NCBI GenBank assembly: GCA_035645275.1
Contig: DASQMX010000031.1
Span: 558,001-622,000 of the forward strand
From: Paranoxybacillus sp035645275
GTDB lineage: Bacteria; Bacillota; Bacilli; Bacillales; Anoxybacillaceae
Reading direction: 5' to 3'
DNA: 64,000 bases
The notes under the pieces are model-generated. The model made no database searches. It worked only from the letters and a program-made list of their open reading frames with translations, and had not been told where the DNA came from. Positions 43,326-51,941 of the stretch are shown piece after piece (position 1 is the first letter of the stretch; each line of letters begins with the position of its first letter). The translations under genes were made by a program, and so were the position numbers.

Positions 43326-43440
43326 GAGGCTAGCCTATAAGTGTCTGACCTCACGAACCAACATATATAGTGTATTTAGCTAATGTTATACACTACATAT
43401 CCTGTTTGTGAAGTCTGACACTTTGCTTAGGTCAGCCTCT
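43326..43440. repeat. Family A palindromic element, copy 7
   Basis: GAGGCTAGCC and GGTCAGCCTC outside; AAGTGTCTGACCTCACG and GTGAAGTCTGACACTT inside; AACATATATAGTG and CACTACATATCC central. Just after the stop codon of yhaM. Confidence 0.9.
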
Positions 43441-43444
43441 CTTT

Positions 43445-44389
43445 TTACTGATGAAACGTCGGTTTGTAGAAAGAACGATTATCAAGCGCAAAAATTTTCT
43501 CGGTAAATTCGCCTGGCTTTACTTTTTCAAGCGCACGGTCAAGCATGTTCATTTTCGCATCTAAATTATCAATATAGTGAAGAATTTCCGCTTCTTTCAC
43601 CATCGGCGGTTTCGGACTGCCCCATTCCGCCTTGCCATGATGGGAAAGCACCATATGCTGCAATATAACCACTTCTTCACCGGTAATTCCTAAATGTTCT
43701 GCTGCTTTGCCAATTTCATTGACCATAATTGAGATATGTCCGAGCAAGTTTCCTGCTACTGTATACGTTGTCGAAATCGGTCCGGATAACTCAATCACTT
43801 TTCCGAGGTCATGCAAAATGACACCAGCATATAATAAATCTTTATCTAATGACGGATAAAGATTGGCAATCGCTTTTGCTAAGTCGAGCATAGAAACAAC
43901 ATGATACGCCAAACCTGAAATATATTCGTGATGATTTTTCGTTGCCGCCGGATATTCAAGAAATTCATTTTGATATTTTTTTAATAGATGCCTTGTAATT
44001 CGTTGAATATTCGGGTTTTTCATTTCAAAAATATATTGTGTAATTTTATCGATCATCTCTTCCCGCTTCATTGGTGCCACTTCAAGAAAGTCGGCAACGC
44101 GCACCGGATCATTGCTGTTTGCTGGGCGAATGTTACGAATTTTCAGCTGCGTTCGACCGCGGTAATTGTTAATATCACCAAACACTTTGACGATGCTTTC
44201 TGGTACGTATACCGCCTCATCTTCCGGAGACGCATCCCACAGCTTTGCTTCAATTTCCCCGGTTTTATCTTGCAAAATCAACGTTAAGAACGGTTTGCCG
44301 TTGCTGGCAATGCCTTTTGTCACCGTTTTGATAAGCAAATAAATATCGACCTGCTCGCCGACTTCGTAATGAATAATTCCTTTTGTCAA
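43445..44389 (-). CDS. yhaM: 3'-5' exoribonuclease YhaM
   Basis: A 314-residue nuclease with an N-terminal OB fold (residues about 10-95, VDIYLLIKTVTKGIASNGKP) and an HD metal-dependent domain (ILHDLGKVIEL near residue 190 and LSHHGKAEWGSPKPP). Degrades single-stranded RNA 3' to 5' and trims transcripts after terminators. The start is TTG at 44389 with GGAGGAG upstream. Its own transcript ends in a family A palindrome. Confidence 0.94.
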   Translation of the reverse strand: MTKGIIHYEVGEQVDIYLLIKTVTKGIASNGKPFLTLILQDKTGEIEAKLWDASPEDEAVYVPESIVKVFGDINNYRGRTQLKIRNIRPANSNDPVRVADFLEVAPMKREEMIDKITQYIFEMKNPNIQRITRHLLKKYQNEFLEYPAATKNHHEYISGLAYHVVSMLDLAKAIANLYPSLDKDLLYAGVILHDLGKVIELSGPISTTYTVAGNLLGHISIMVNEIGKAAEHLGITGEEVVILQHMVLSHHGKAEWGSPKPPMVKEAEILHYIDNLDAKMNMLDRALEKVKPGEFTEKIFALDNRSFYKPTFHQ

Positions 44390-44465
44390 TCTATTCTCCT
44401 CCGTTTCGCCTTCAACGTATCTTCATTATATCACATCAGACTATTTCTCCCAGCACTACTCTTAT

Positions 44466-44673
44466 AAAGTGCAACTTCATCAGTGGGGGTTTTCTTCATC
44501 CCCCACTGATGTTAGTTGAACTTATCGCACTTCTAGCCAGGCTGTCTCATAAGGGTCTGACCTCACGTGTGTTTAACAATATATAGTTCATTTATCCAAC
44601 ATTATGTCCTATATATTGTGTTGTGGGGTCTGATCCTTGGCTTTTGAGACAGCCTCGATTAGAACGGGATAAA
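44466..44673. repeat. Family B element, copy 2, with its second hairpin replaced
   Basis: Block 1 (44466-44537) is identical to 26709-26780 except one base. Block 3 (GATTAGAACGGGATAAA, 44657-44673) is identical too. Between them the 41-base hairpin of copy 1 is absent and a 119-base family A palindrome stands exactly in its place. It fills most of the 335-base gap between yhaM and yhaP. Confidence 0.85.
44538..44656. repeat. Family A palindromic element, copy 8 (GGGTC subtype)
   Basis: AGGCTGTCTC and GAGACAGCCTC outer arms, AAGGGTCTGACCTCACG and GTGGGGTCTGATCCTT inner arms, ACAATATATAG and CTATATATTGT centre. Both outer and inner stems differ from the GTGTC subtype by paired changes. Confidence 0.92.
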
Positions 44674-44675
44674 AA

Positions 44676-44720
44676 CAAAAGGCTTGACTTCCCGATTTTA
44701 AGAAAGTCAGCCTTTAAATC
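44676..44720 (-). terminator. Terminator of yhaP
   Basis: AAAGGCTTGACTT and AAAGTCAGCCTTT form a stem, downstream of the minus-strand yhaP. Confidence 0.6.
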
Positions 44721-44724
44721 ACTG

Positions 44725-45960
44725 TTATTTTTTCGTCAATTGCAGCGCTTTTTTAATATCTTTGAACGACGTCGATTTTCCGTACATCAACACGCCGCCG
44801 CGATATACTTTTGCTCCAAAATAAGCAAAGAAACATATTGTCGCTACTAACAAACCAATGCTTAAAGCGACTTCCCACATCGGGACATTTAACATCCCAA
44901 CACGCAAAAACATAATCATTGGTGCAAAAAACGGAACAAACGATGTCACTGTGATGAAAGGAGCTTCCGGATTACCCAAGCCAAACATCGCAATAAAAAA
45001 AGCTACAACAACTAATAATGTGACAGGAGTAATCATTTGCTGTACTTCTTCAATGCGGCTCACGAGCGAACCAAGCAAAGCGAATAAAGTCGCGTATAAA
45101 AAGTAACCGAGCAAGAAAAAGACAATGGCATAAACAATCGTTGCAACTGGAATTTGCTCAAAACCGAGGATAGCGGTCAATTCCCCATTTTCTTTGATCG
45201 ATGTATAACCAATCGCAAAAAGGATGATAAACTGCGTTAAACTCAATAACGCGACGCCGAAAATTTTGCCAAACATTTGTTGTACGGGCGAAGCGCTGGA
45301 AATTAATATCTCCATGACGCGGGACGATTTTTCCGTCGCCACTTCCATCGTAATCATATTGCCGTACATAAGAACGAAAATATAAATCGCAAATAATAAA
45401 ATATATACAAGCGAACGCGCCTGATTTAATTCTTCTTCTGTTTTAGCATTTTTCTCTAATGCCACTTTGTCAAACACAACTGTTTCATACAATTCCTTTA
45501 CTTGCTCGGGACTTAATCCGATTTTCGTCGTCGCTAATGTTGTTTTAAGCTGCTGCAATGCCTGCTCGAATTGTAAAGGTGTGTCACTATCGGCTACTGT
45601 CATTGCATAATAAGCGGCCCTTGGTAATTGTTTATCGTCATAGCCAAGAACAACGTACGCCTGCCACTCTCCGTTTTGTACGTTTTCTTTTGCCTTATCT
45701 TCCGTTCCTTTAAATCTTTGTAAGTCTATATCTTTTTCCCCGCTTGTTTTTAGCTGCGCTTTTAACGGCTCATACAACTCACCCGTTTTGTCAATAACAG
45801 CAACCGTTTTCGTTTCATCTTTGCTAAAAAGTTCAATCATATGATTTAAGTTTGTCACTCCAAAAACAAGCAGAGCGGTAATAATCGTCGTAATCATAAA
45901 CGATTTCGATTTTAATTTTGTGAAATATGTATGCGCTAAAACAATCCAAAATTTATTCAT
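44725..45960 (-). CDS. yhaP: ABC-2 permease YhaP (NatB-like)
   Basis: A 411-residue membrane subunit of a NatAB-type exporter. One N-terminal membrane segment, an extracytoplasmic domain of about 140 residues, then five to six segments including VATEKSSRVMEILISSASPVQQ near residue 215, a hallmark of NatB-like permeases. Substrate possibly sodium ions or small toxins; not defined. ATG at 45960 with AGGTG six bases upstream. It overlaps yhaQ by eight bases. Confidence 0.88.
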   Translation of the reverse strand: MNKFWIVLAHTYFTKLKSKSFMITTIITALLVFGVTNLNHMIELFSKDETKTVAVIDKTGELYEPLKAQLKTSGEKDIDLQRFKGTEDKAKENVQNGEWQAYVVLGYDDKQLPRAAYYAMTVADSDTPLQFEQALQQLKTTLATTKIGLSPEQVKELYETVVFDKVALEKNAKTEEELNQARSLVYILLFAIYIFVLMYGNMITMEVATEKSSRVMEILISSASPVQQMFGKIFGVALLSLTQFIILFAIGYTSIKENGELTAILGFEQIPVATIVYAIVFFLLGYFLYATLFALLGSLVSRIEEVQQMITPVTLLVVVAFFIAMFGLGNPEAPFITVTSFVPFFAPMIMFLRVGMLNVPMWEVALSIGLLVATICFFAYFGAKVYRGGVLMYGKSTSFKDIKKALQLTKK

Positions 45961-46852
45961 ATGACGCACCTACTTTTTCAATAAAAATGTCATTCAAAGA
46001 CGGTTCCTCAAGCGCAAATTTGCGAATAAATCCTTTTGCAACAATATGAGACAAAATACGCTGAGAGGTTTCTTCGTTTTCAATTTGCAGGTGAATCCCT
46101 TCTGCTGTCGTCTTCGCTTTCACAACACCAGGAAATTCATGCAAATCATCAAGCGGAAAGTCCGCATGAATAACAACATTCTTTTTGCCGAATGAGCGTT
46201 TTATCTCTTTTAACGCGCCATGCACAACCGGCTTGCCGCGATGCATAATACAAAGATGCTCGCAAAGCTCTTCCACATGCTCCATTCGGTGACTTGAAAA
46301 AACAATGGTTGTTCCTGCGTTTCTTAAGTCAACGACGGCTGCCTTTAATTGTTCTACATTCACCGGATCAAGTCCGCTGAAAGGTTCATCTAAGATGAGC
46401 AGCTTCGGTTTATGAATGACGGAAGCAATAAATTGAATTTTTTGCTGATTTCCTTTTGACAGTTCTTCTACTCGCTTGTTCGCATAATCGGGTACTTTAA
46501 ATCGCTCCAGCCAATACTCTATTTCTTTTATAATGGTTTGTTTGTCAAGCCCTCGTAACCGTCCTAGGTATATAAGTTGTTCTTTTACTTTCAATTTCGG
46601 ATACAATCCCCGTTCTTCAGGCAAATAACCAATGATGTGGCTGCTCGCATAATTAATCGGCTTACCGTTCCACGTAATTTCTCCTTCTGTCGGGTCTAAT
46701 AATCCTAATATCATGCGGAATGTTGTCGTTTTGCCGGCACCATTTGCCCCTAAAAAGCCGAACATCTCTCGCTCAGGAATTTCCAGTGTCAAATGGTCGA
46801 CTGCCGTAAAATCCCCAAATCGTTTTGTCACATTTTGCAATCGCAAACTCAT
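45953..46852 (-). CDS. yhaQ: ABC ATPase YhaQ (NatA-like)
   Basis: A 299-residue ATPase. Walker A GANGAGKTT near residue 36, signature LSKGNQQKIQ near residue 133 and Walker B LLILDEPFSGLDP near residue 155; a C-terminal domain of about 80 residues is typical of NatA/DrrA-type exporters. Partner of YhaP. GAGAGGAG nine bases before the ATG. Confidence 0.92.
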   Translation of the reverse strand: MSLRLQNVTKRFGDFTAVDHLTLEIPEREMFGFLGANGAGKTTTFRMILGLLDPTEGEITWNGKPINYASSHIIGYLPEERGLYPKLKVKEQLIYLGRLRGLDKQTIIKEIEYWLERFKVPDYANKRVEELSKGNQQKIQFIASVIHKPKLLILDEPFSGLDPVNVEQLKAAVVDLRNAGTTIVFSSHRMEHVEELCEHLCIMHRGKPVVHGALKEIKRSFGKKNVVIHADFPLDDLHEFPGVVKAKTTAEGIHLQIENEETSQRILSHIVAKGFIRKFALEEPSLNDIFIEKVGASYE

Positions 46853-47017
46853 ACATAAAAACTCCTCTCAACCACACATTTGTTAATAAAAACCAAAAAT
46901 TCCAACATTATATTACACGTTTATTATAACGAAAAGTTTCATTTTTTTTGAAGGAAAATTACGAAAATAAAAAGAATAGTAGTTAGTAAAATCCAATCAT
47001 CAAGGAGGGACTCGCCT

Positions 47018-47203
47018 ATGAAAACATATACGTTAACGGTATTTGAGAAAAACGGCGAAAAGTTGTTAGAGGAAACATTTGAAGCAGCGAGCGAAGAGGT
47101 AGCAAAAAAAATCGGCGAACAGAAATTAAGAGAAAAGAACTATCATGAAAAAACACACCGCTGTACATCTTCAAGCGGCAAATTGATTCTTTTCCATCGT
47201 TAA
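47018..47203 (+). CDS. yhzD: YhzD-like small protein
   Basis: A 61-residue protein, MKTYTLTVFEKNGEKLLEE then TFEAASEEVAKKIGEQKL and a C-terminal THRCTSSSGKLILFHR. It fits my memory of the YhzD family (start YxLTVFxxxG, end THRC...GKLxLFH). Function unknown. CAAGGAGGG lies eight bases before the ATG. A family A palindrome follows. Confidence 0.75.
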   Translation: MKTYTLTVFEKNGEKLLEETFEAASEEVAKKIGEQKLREKNYHEKTHRCTSSSGKLILFHR

Positions 47204-47211
47204 TAAAAAAT

Positions 47212-47296
47212 GAGGCTGACCTGAAAGTAAAGTGTCAGACCCCGCAACACAATATATAAAATTTGCGTAAGGTCAGACACTGCTCGGTCAGCCTCT
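47212..47296. repeat. Family A palindromic element, copy 9
   Basis: GAGGCTGACC and GGTCAGCCTC outside; AAAGTGTCAGACCCCGCAAC and GTAAGGTCAGACACT inside; centre ACAATATATAAAATTT, shorter than in other copies. Between convergent yhzD and hemZ. Confidence 0.9.
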
Positions 47297-47301
47297 TTCA
47301 C

Positions 47302-48807
47302 TTATTTACAAGCAAAAATTTCCGCCATTATCTTTAACTTTTCTTCCGTATAATGCACATAATTATCATTGTAAGCTTTCGGTTCTTTCGGATTGGCAAA
47401 GCGTGTGATTTTCCCCGTCTCTGGATGAACAAACTTGCTCGATGCACCGCAGCCGAGCCCAATGATAGACTGCTGCTCTTCCATAATCATAATGTTATAA
47501 ATGCTTTCTTGCCCTGGAAGCGCGTAGCCGACATTCTCAAGATTACCGAGAATATTTTTTTGGCGATATAAATAATAAGGAACGTAACCATGACGCTTCG
47601 TCCACTCTTGCGCATTTTTCATCATCATGCTGATTTCATCTCGGTCGGCGACTTTGTATTTTTCTTTGTTTTTCGTCATCTCGGAAGCACGTTTAAATGA
47701 CAACGTATGAACGGTCAATGACTCCGGCATTAATTTTTCTGTTTCTGCTAATGTGTAGTTAAATTCTTCTACTCCCTCTCCCGGAAGACCGATAATTAAA
47801 TCCATATTAATGTTGTTCATGCCCATGCTGCGTGCGAGATGAAACTTTTCAATCGTTTCTTCAACGGTATGATGACGGCCAATCGCCTTTAATGTTTCTT
47901 GAATGTAGGATTGCGGATTGATACTGATTCGATCGATGTTCCACTTTTTCAGCACTTCCAATTTCTCTGGTGTAATCGTATCGGGACGACCGGCTTCTAC
48001 GGTAATTTCGCGGACGCGTTCTACATTTGGAAACGACTCGTACATCTCCTCATAAAGCATGTCCATTTCTTCCGCAGTAATGCTTGTCGGTGTACCGCCG
48101 CCATAGTAAATCGTTGTGATGTTAATGCCGCGCTCTTTTAAAAAGCGGCCAATCTCCCGCATTTCATAATGAAGCCCGCCTAAAAATGAGTCGACGGAGC
48201 CTTGGCGTCCGTTAATCGCATAGGCCGGGAACGTGCAATACGCGCATTTCGTCGGACAAAATGGAATGCCGATATAAATGCTCACTTCATGTGCCAAATT
48301 GTATAAATCAGGCACGACCGTCAGCTGTCGGTCAACAATTTGCTGCATGAGACGAATTTTTTCATCGGTGACTAAATAGTCTTCTCGTAATTGTTTATGC
48401 GCTTCTTCCTTAGAAAGTCCTGATTGCAGCTTTTGATGCAAAAGCTTTACAGGACGGACTCCCGTTAAAATGCCCCAATGCTGCAACAGTCCTGTATATT
48501 CTTGAAGCAATGTTAAATATACGTGGGAAACAGAATTTTTCACTTGTTTAAAACGTTCTTTTTCTTCTGTGTACAAACGCAAATCTTTTGCATAGTCAGC
48601 TTCAAAAGTTTTTCCTGTTGCTGCTTCTTGGAGCGTTCCACGAACGTGCAATTGATCGTTACCGTTTAATTCAAAAGTAACGATTACATCTGGAGCATCT
48701 ATAGATAAGAGTGATATTTCATTTTCCTCAAAAAATAAATCCGTTATTACTTCAAGCGGTCGCTGAAACTTTTCCACATGATGCAACCCATTGATTTGAA
48801 TTCGCAA
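47302..48807 (-). CDS. hemZ: Radical SAM coproporphyrinogen oxidase-like protein HemZ
   Basis: A 501-residue radical SAM enzyme. The cluster motif is PFCPTKCAYCTF (CxxxCxxC) near residue 170, followed by TIYYGGGTPTS and TVEAGRPDTI. HemZ is related to oxygen-independent coproporphyrinogen dehydrogenase; its role in the coproporphyrin pathway of Firmicutes is debated. I chose TTG at 48807 (MRIQINGLHHV), six bases after AAAGGTG and in line with B. subtilis HemZ; a GTG at 48816 lies within that site. Confidence 0.92.
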   Translation of the reverse strand: MRIQINGLHHVEKFQRPLEVITDLFFEENEISLLSIDAPDVIVTFELNGNDQLHVRGTLQEAATGKTFEADYAKDLRLYTEEKERFKQVKNSVSHVYLTLLQEYTGLLQHWGILTGVRPVKLLHQKLQSGLSKEEAHKQLREDYLVTDEKIRLMQQIVDRQLTVVPDLYNLAHEVSIYIGIPFCPTKCAYCTFPAYAINGRQGSVDSFLGGLHYEMREIGRFLKERGINITTIYYGGGTPTSITAEEMDMLYEEMYESFPNVERVREITVEAGRPDTITPEKLEVLKKWNIDRISINPQSYIQETLKAIGRHHTVEETIEKFHLARSMGMNNINMDLIIGLPGEGVEEFNYTLAETEKLMPESLTVHTLSFKRASEMTKNKEKYKVADRDEISMMMKNAQEWTKRHGYVPYYLYRQKNILGNLENVGYALPGQESIYNIMIMEEQQSIIGLGCGASSKFVHPETGKITRFANPKEPKAYNDNYVHYTEEKLKIMAEIFACK

Positions 48808-48918
48808 TCGAATCACCTTTCATCTTAAATTCCATGTCAAACTTATATAAGTGTACAGAATATAACAAAAGTTCGTCAAGAAAACAATGTCATCTTTCCA
48901 ATGGTATTTAATGAAAAA

Positions 48919-49031
48919 AGAGCTGTCACATAAGGGTCTGACCTCACTCTCTATTCACAATATAAAGTACATCGGCTAAATATGATGCACGCTATATTGC
49001 CGTGAGGGGGTCTGACCCTTTGCCAGCCTCT
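48919..49031. repeat. Family A palindromic element, copy 10 (GGGTC subtype)
   Basis: AGCTGTCAC outer left; AAGGGTCTGACCTCAC and GTGAGGGGGTCTGACCCTT inner; CACAATATAAAG and CTATATTGCCG centre. Between hemZ (5' side) and the end of yhaX. Confidence 0.88.
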
Positions 49032-49037
49032 TTTCGA

Positions 49038-49904
49038 CTATTTATTAATTTTGATTTGCCGCAAAAATTCAAGACGCTGCTGTTTGCGAAAATGTTCCTT
49101 AATCATGTAAGCAACACCTAATTGTTCATTCGAACGCGTCACCCAATCGGCTTTCCTTTTCACTTCAGCCGGCGCATTTCCCATCGCCACGCCTAACCCT
49201 GCCGCTTCAATCGCTGAAATATCGTCTAGACCGTCGCCAATGACAACCATTTCCTTCAAAGAAATCCCTAAATAATCTCCTAATTTTTTTAAACTATTCA
49301 ATTTCGAAACACCACTTGGCACAATCTCTATTTTGCAATCTGGCTGCACAATCAGATCAATTCCGTAAAAAGCTTTGCGTAATACTTTTGCCGCTTCGTC
49401 TCTTTCTTCTTCATTCGGAAAATACACGTCAATTTTCGGCACTGCTAAAGGTTCGTCACGAAGCGTATCTCCAAGTGAATCAACAAATTGCGTCGGGTAA
49501 ATGAACGGATCTCCCGTTGATAATACCGTTCGTACGACAAGATTTTTTTGGATTTTTTTTCGATTGCCAATCGAGTAACGTTCATGTATTAAACGAATAT
49601 GACATTCAAAGTTCTCCAGCACTTGAACAATATTAAATGTCTTCTCCTCAGAAATCGTTTTTTCATATATTTTCTCATCGAGAGTTTTCCCAATGACCGC
49701 TCCTTGGAACGTAACGAGCATCGCGTTCAACTTCAACGCTTTTGCGACTTTTCTTGCTGATAAAAAATTTCGGCCCGTTAGTAGCGTGACATACACTCCC
49801 TTTTGTTTGACAAATTCAATCGCTTCTTTCGTTTCTTTTTGCAGGCGTCCGTTATTTTTTAAAATCGTCCCATCAATGTTAAGAGCAAGCAATTTATAAA
49901 TCAA
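49038..49904 (-). CDS. yhaX: Cof-type HAD-family protein YhaX with altered nucleophile
   Basis: A 288-residue HAD phosphatase-fold protein of the Cof class, a sporulation gene in B. subtilis. Motif I reads LALNIDGTIL: the first Asp of DxDGT, the phospho-accepting nucleophile, is Asn9, while Asp11 is kept. Motif II (LLTGRN), motif III Lys (SLKKLG) and motif IV (GDGLDDISAIEAAG) are intact. It may therefore be a pseudo-phosphatase. The start is TTG at 49904 with GGGGGAT upstream. Placed next to hemZ as in B. subtilis. Confidence 0.87.
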   Translation of the reverse strand: MIYKLLALNIDGTILKNNGRLQKETKEAIEFVKQKGVYVTLLTGRNFLSARKVAKALKLNAMLVTFQGAVIGKTLDEKIYEKTISEEKTFNIVQVLENFECHIRLIHERYSIGNRKKIQKNLVVRTVLSTGDPFIYPTQFVDSLGDTLRDEPLAVPKIDVYFPNEEERDEAAKVLRKAFYGIDLIVQPDCKIEIVPSGVSKLNSLKKLGDYLGISLKEMVVIGDGLDDISAIEAAGLGVAMGNAPAEVKRKADWVTRSNEQLGVAYMIKEHFRKQQRLEFLRQIKINK

Positions 49905-50207
49905 GGCCGTATCCCCCTTTTCCTGTTGTCACTTGCCTTGTCACTAATAGCTATGACAATAAGGACAAAAAAAGAACACCCATTTTCATGAGTGTTCAAA
50001 TTCATTAGGGGAGTATGTGGTTTTTATTCAAACTTCACTTCTTCGTTACAGGAATGCTGTTTTTCATCTCTATACTACACGAAATAATTAGATATAATTT
50101 CCTTATTAACAAATTAGTAAAAAATCGTTATTTCATCATTAAGTAGTTGAGAAGAGAGCATGTCGAAAAGTTTTTATTTTGTTAGCCTTTTCTGCCTTTC
50201 TAACAAT
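49905..50207. other. 340-base gap between yhaX and yheA with a lone terminator
   Basis: No clear gene. On the minus strand GAACACTCATGAAAATGGGTGTTC followed by a T-run is avoided as a single long match: arms GAACACTC and GGGTGTTC (49974-49997) form a terminator that belongs to neither flanking gene. TTGTTA and TAT-rich stretches around 50080-50105 could be a promoter, so a short RNA of about 100 bases is possible. Confidence 0.4.
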
Positions 50208-50243
50208 AAAAACGATTTTGCCTGTCGACAAAATCGTTTTTGT
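50208..50243 (-). terminator. Terminator of yheA
   Basis: AAAAACGATTTTG, CCTGTCGA, CAAAATCGTTTTT: 13-bp perfect stem just after yheA. Confidence 0.85.
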
Positions 50244-50245
50244 GG

Positions 50246-50590
50246 CTATTCAAATTTGCTGTATAACTCATCAAGAGGCTTTAACACAATTTTGTTCACT
50301 TCCGCAATGAGAAAGCTCATACGCTGTTCTAACTCCATCAGCCGGGCAATTTTGTCATGTTGCTGTACTAACGCAGCTACCTTTTGCGCCTGTTCAATCT
50401 CCTCTGGCAAAATCTCCTCACCTGTCATTTGTTTTTGATGAAGCCGCATTTGAATATTGCGAAAGTTATTAAACATTCGGCTTGAGGTTTCATCGTGTTG
50501 AATTTCTTCATACATCTTTTTTAAACGTTGAAACTCTTCGCTTTGACGAATCGCCTTTTCCAAGTTGTAAGCAACTTCATAAATAGACAT
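50246..50590 (-). CDS. yheA: YlbF/YmcA family protein YheA
   Basis: A 114-residue all-helical protein of the Com_YlbF (DUF964) family, related to YlbF, YmcA and YaaT partners that modulate RNase Y and phosphorelay activity. The family core EFQRLKKMYEEIQHDETSSR and FRNIQMRLHQKQ are visible. Function of YheA itself unknown. AGGAGGATG before the ATG. In the same orientation after yheB. Confidence 0.87.
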   Translation of the reverse strand: MSIYEVAYNLEKAIRQSEEFQRLKKMYEEIQHDETSSRMFNNFRNIQMRLHQKQMTGEEILPEEIEQAQKVAALVQQHDKIARLMELEQRMSFLIAEVNKIVLKPLDELYSKFE

Positions 50591-50666
50591 AAAACATCCT
50601 CCTAATAAAAATTGCTGCCGTTCTCCTATTGGATTATATGAACAGGAGAACGGCAGTATGTCAATT

Positions 50667-51803
50667 TTAACTAATGATTAACCCGACAATTCCCTGTACG
50701 ATACCAATAATCCCGCCTAGAAGTGCGCCTAAATAAGTAATCATTTTAAATTCCCGTTTTGAAATGGATAAAATCATCTCCTCTAAACGCTCCACGGAAA
50801 ACGTTTCGACTTGCGAGCGGACAATCTCTTCTAGCTGCAAACGTTGAATGATCTTATCGACCTTTTCAACAATCACCCCGCTCAAAACGTCTATCGCTTT
50901 TGGAATCAACTCTTGAATCATCGTTTCCTTATATGGAACGATAACAGTCGAAAGTGGTTTGTTTAAAAGCTTGCCAATGTCCAATCTTTTGATAACGAAG
51001 TTCTTTACAAAATCCATTGCTCTTTCCTTACCGATCCATGCCTCAACATCAGCGAGTTTATATGCTTTCAGCTTGTCCCATTCTTTTACTAAAAGATTCG
51101 CCAATAACTCTTTTGTTCCTTCATTATTTAAAAACTTGATAATTTCCGGCTGAATTTTATCCGCTAAACTTACATTGCCGAGAAACATTTGCAGCATATT
51201 TCCCAACATGCCACGTCCTGACAAGAAATCACCAACCATTCGATCGATGCGTTGTTTTCCTTCCTCACTGTTAAAATAATCAATGGCTTTATCAGTAATA
51301 TAGTTGGCAACTTCCGGAAATGTTAATTCTACTTTCGTAAGCAATTCAGCAGGAAAGGCTTCATAAATCGTTTTGGAACGGATTTCCTCCATCCACTGTT
51401 CATATTTCGTTTCCACTAAGGAAGTTATTCTCCTTTGAATCATTTCCTCAGGCTGCTTTACTCCGATTAAAGCAGCGAGTTCGCCAATCGTCTTATCACT
51501 GCTGAGCCATTTTTCCCCTTCTTCTTGCGCCCACTTCACAACACCTTGCCTAAATGTTTGCTCTGTTAATTTTCTTCGTATTCCTTCTGGAGTTAATAAA
51601 TGTTCAACAACCATTCGCCCCATCTGTTCAGCTAGTTCTTTCCGGCGTTTTGGAATTAAACCGGGAGTAAACGGAAGACGCTTTCCTGCTATGTAAATCG
51701 GATGGTACGGACGGAACAACATTTGAATCGCTAATTCGTTTGTTACTCCCCCAATTACGGCCCCAATAATCATCATAAATGCTAAATAAAAAACAATATC
51801 CAT
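50667..51803 (-). CDS. yheB: DUF445 membrane protein YheB
   Basis: A 378-residue protein with membrane segments only at the two ends (GAVIGGVTNELAIQMLFRPY at the start and LGALLGGIIGIVQGIVGLII at the end) and a long helical, charged middle. DUF445 features PFTPGLIPKRR near residue 45 are clear. Function unknown; in B. subtilis it lies next to the yheCD spore genes. GGAAAGGAGAG precedes the ATG. Confidence 0.88.
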   Translation of the reverse strand: MDIVFYLAFMMIIGAVIGGVTNELAIQMLFRPYHPIYIAGKRLPFTPGLIPKRRKELAEQMGRMVVEHLLTPEGIRRKLTEQTFRQGVVKWAQEEGEKWLSSDKTIGELAALIGVKQPEEMIQRRITSLVETKYEQWMEEIRSKTIYEAFPAELLTKVELTFPEVANYITDKAIDYFNSEEGKQRIDRMVGDFLSGRGMLGNMLQMFLGNVSLADKIQPEIIKFLNNEGTKELLANLLVKEWDKLKAYKLADVEAWIGKERAMDFVKNFVIKRLDIGKLLNKPLSTVIVPYKETMIQELIPKAIDVLSGVIVEKVDKIIQRLQLEEIVRSQVETFSVERLEEMILSISKREFKMITYLGALLGGIIGIVQGIVGLIIS

Positions 51804-51941
51804 GCTTCTCTCCTTTCCTCATATTGAGCTTAGAAAGTCAAGTCACCTATCTTAGGCGATAATCATACGATAACATATCAAGCATTTGCCTAATTTTTGA
51901 TTATATCGCTTGTTCATCGAAAGAGCAAATGAGGGAGAAAA

